Positions 63,268 through 64,000 of a DNA stretch of 64,000 nucleotides are shown one piece after another (within the stretch, counting starts at the first letter, position 1; each line of letters opens with the position of its first letter). The translations under genes and the position numbers were made by a program. Origin of the DNA: Flavobacterium quisquiliarum (lineage in GTDB: Bacteria; Bacteroidota; Bacteroidia; Flavobacteriales; Flavobacteriaceae); assembly GCF_019308285.1 (NCBI RefSeq), contig NZ_WWEM01000020.1:453207-517206 (forward strand). Reading direction: 5' to 3'. The notes under the pieces are model-generated. The model was not told the DNA's origin, made no database searches, and worked only from the letters and a program-made list of their open reading frames with translations.

Positions 63268-63939
63268 TTATTTTTCTCTGATTTCCTTAATGATGTCAAG
63301 AATCTGTTTCACTTTTGAAGTAAGTCCGTCGAAGTCTTTCTTTTCTAATATGTCTTTTGAAATCAATTGCGATCCTAAACCAACACAAGTTGCTCCTGCA
63401 TGCAGCCATGAACTCAAACTTTCCACTGTTGGATAAACACCGCCTGTCGGCATAATATTGGTCCATGGACAAGGCCCTTTTATGGCTTTGATAAATTCTG
63501 GACCATAAATATCAGCTGGAAATAATTTTACGATTTCACAGCCTAATTCTTCTGCTCTTGCAATTTCTGTTAATGTGCCGCATCCAGGAGACCACAATAC
63601 TTTTCTGCGGTTGCAGGCAATTGCAATATCTTCCCTGAAAACAGGAGTTACAATAAAATTTGCGCCTAAACTCATATATAACGAAGCCGAAGCCGCATCT
63701 GTAATAGAACCCACCCCCAGAATCATTCCCGGAAGTTCTGCCAAAGCATATTTGTTCAGCGCTCCGAAAACTTCATGCGCAAAGTCGCCTCTGCTGGTAA
63801 ACTCCATCAATCGCGAACCGCCGTCGTAACAGGCTTTTAATACTTTTTTACTCAATTCGATATCAGAATGAAAAAATAACGGAACCATGCCATTATCTTT
63901 CATGGTCTGAGCCACTTCAATTCTTGAATATTTTGCCAT
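63268..63939 (-). CDS. eda: KDPG aldolase (2-dehydro-3-deoxy-phosphogluconate aldolase)
   Basis: A 223-aa class I aldolase with a TIM barrel. The Schiff-base lysine is K138 (EIVKLFPAD), the catalytic Glu E46 and the phosphate-associated Arg R50 are in MEFTSRG. The loop GCGTLTE replaces the more usual PGVATPTE. It cleaves KDPG (and possibly KHG) to pyruvate and glyceraldehyde-3-phosphate in the Entner-Doudoroff and uronate pathways. It follows, by 12 bases, a gene ending at 63952 that looks like a sugar kinase, as expected for a KDG kinase/aldolase pair. It is cytoplasmic and complete. Confidence 0.9.
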   Translation of the reverse strand: MAKYSRIEVAQTMKDNGMVPLFFHSDIELSKKVLKACYDGGSRLMEFTSRGDFAHEVFGALNKYALAELPGMILGVGSITDAASASLYMSLGANFIVTPVFREDIAIACNRRKVLWSPGCGTLTEIARAEELGCEIVKLFPADIYGPEFIKAIKGPCPWTNIMPTGGVYPTVESLSSWLHAGATCVGLGSQLISKDILEKKDFDGLTSKVKQILDIIKEIREK

Positions 63940-63951
63940 TTTATTTTAAAA

Positions 63952-64000
63952 TTATCTTGATACTAATGCAGAACCATCACCATCAATCATATTTTCAACT
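63952..64000 (-). CDS. C-terminal fragment, probable 2-dehydro-3-deoxygluconokinase
   Basis: Only the last 15 codons lie in the window; they read VENMIDGDGSALVSR and then stop at 63954-63952. The rest is beyond the right edge. The tail resembles the end of PfkB-type sugar kinases, and the gene is 12 bases upstream of KDPG aldolase, the classical partner of KDG kinase. Fifteen residues cannot prove the family, so this is mainly a positional call. Confidence 0.45.
   Translation of the reverse strand, partial: VENMIDGDGSALVSR

Overview
The window looks like chromosomal DNA of a Flavobacterium-type member of the Bacteroidota. It is AT-rich, with SusC/SusD pairs, a type IX secretion (T9SS) sorting domain, HmuY lipoproteins, TAnnTTTG-type -7 promoter boxes and little sign of Shine-Dalgarno sites. 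I recognise no rRNA, tRNA, CRISPR array, insertion sequence or phage gene. The species is not determinable from the sequence alone.

Layout. (1) 1-11361 (+): the tail of a polysaccharide-utilisation locus with a GH127/GH146-type beta-L-arabinofuranosidase (truncated by the window edge), a DUF5695-like protein, GH42, GH43 with discoidin and LamG modules, GH97, and a secreted HExxH protein. (2) 11362-11800: three tandem palindromic repeats, with a reduced relative at 31737-31867. (3) 11801-20927 (-): a T9SS-secreted HExxH protein, then an Xaa-Pro-aminopeptidase-like, DPP-IV-like and M1 peptidase operon, and an AraC regulator. (4) 21110-31716 (+): a 4-hydroxyproline catabolic set (DapA-family deaminase, 2-oxoglutarate semialdehyde dehydrogenase, 4-hydroxyproline epimerase, FAD D-amino-acid oxidoreductase, APC permease) interleaved with an S9 peptidase and a DUF885 protein, followed by an M61 peptidase. 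(5) 33880-38478 and 42570-47981: two SusC/SusD pairs with no adjacent CAZymes. Between them are a degenerate metallo-beta-lactamase-fold protein, a SpoU-type RNA methyltransferase, a beta-helix protein and an 81-aa orphan. (6) 48143-52533 (-): a GAPDH, a quinone-detoxification-like group (VOC ring-cleaving dioxygenase, cupin, MhqD-like hydrolase, GNAT) with a palindrome at identical spacing in two promoters, and a lipoprotein. (7) 52603-53726: a serine hydrolase whose signal peptide is separated from the enzyme by a frameshift in an A8 tract. (8) 54005-60754 (-): a heme-uptake-like locus (HmuR-like receptor, two HmuY lipoproteins, three further lipoproteins). (9) 61285-64000: MscS channel, then KDPG aldolase and the last codons of a probable KDG kinase.

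How they may work together: regions 1, 3 and 4 fit one idea. Plant hydroxyproline-rich glycoproteins (extensins, arabinogalactan proteins) carry arabinose and galactose on hydroxyproline. The window encodes enzymes for such glycans, several peptidases including proline-directed types, and a route from hydroxyproline to 2-oxoglutarate. This coupling is inferred from gene content and position; collagen-type peptides would explain the peptidase and hydroxyproline part equally well.
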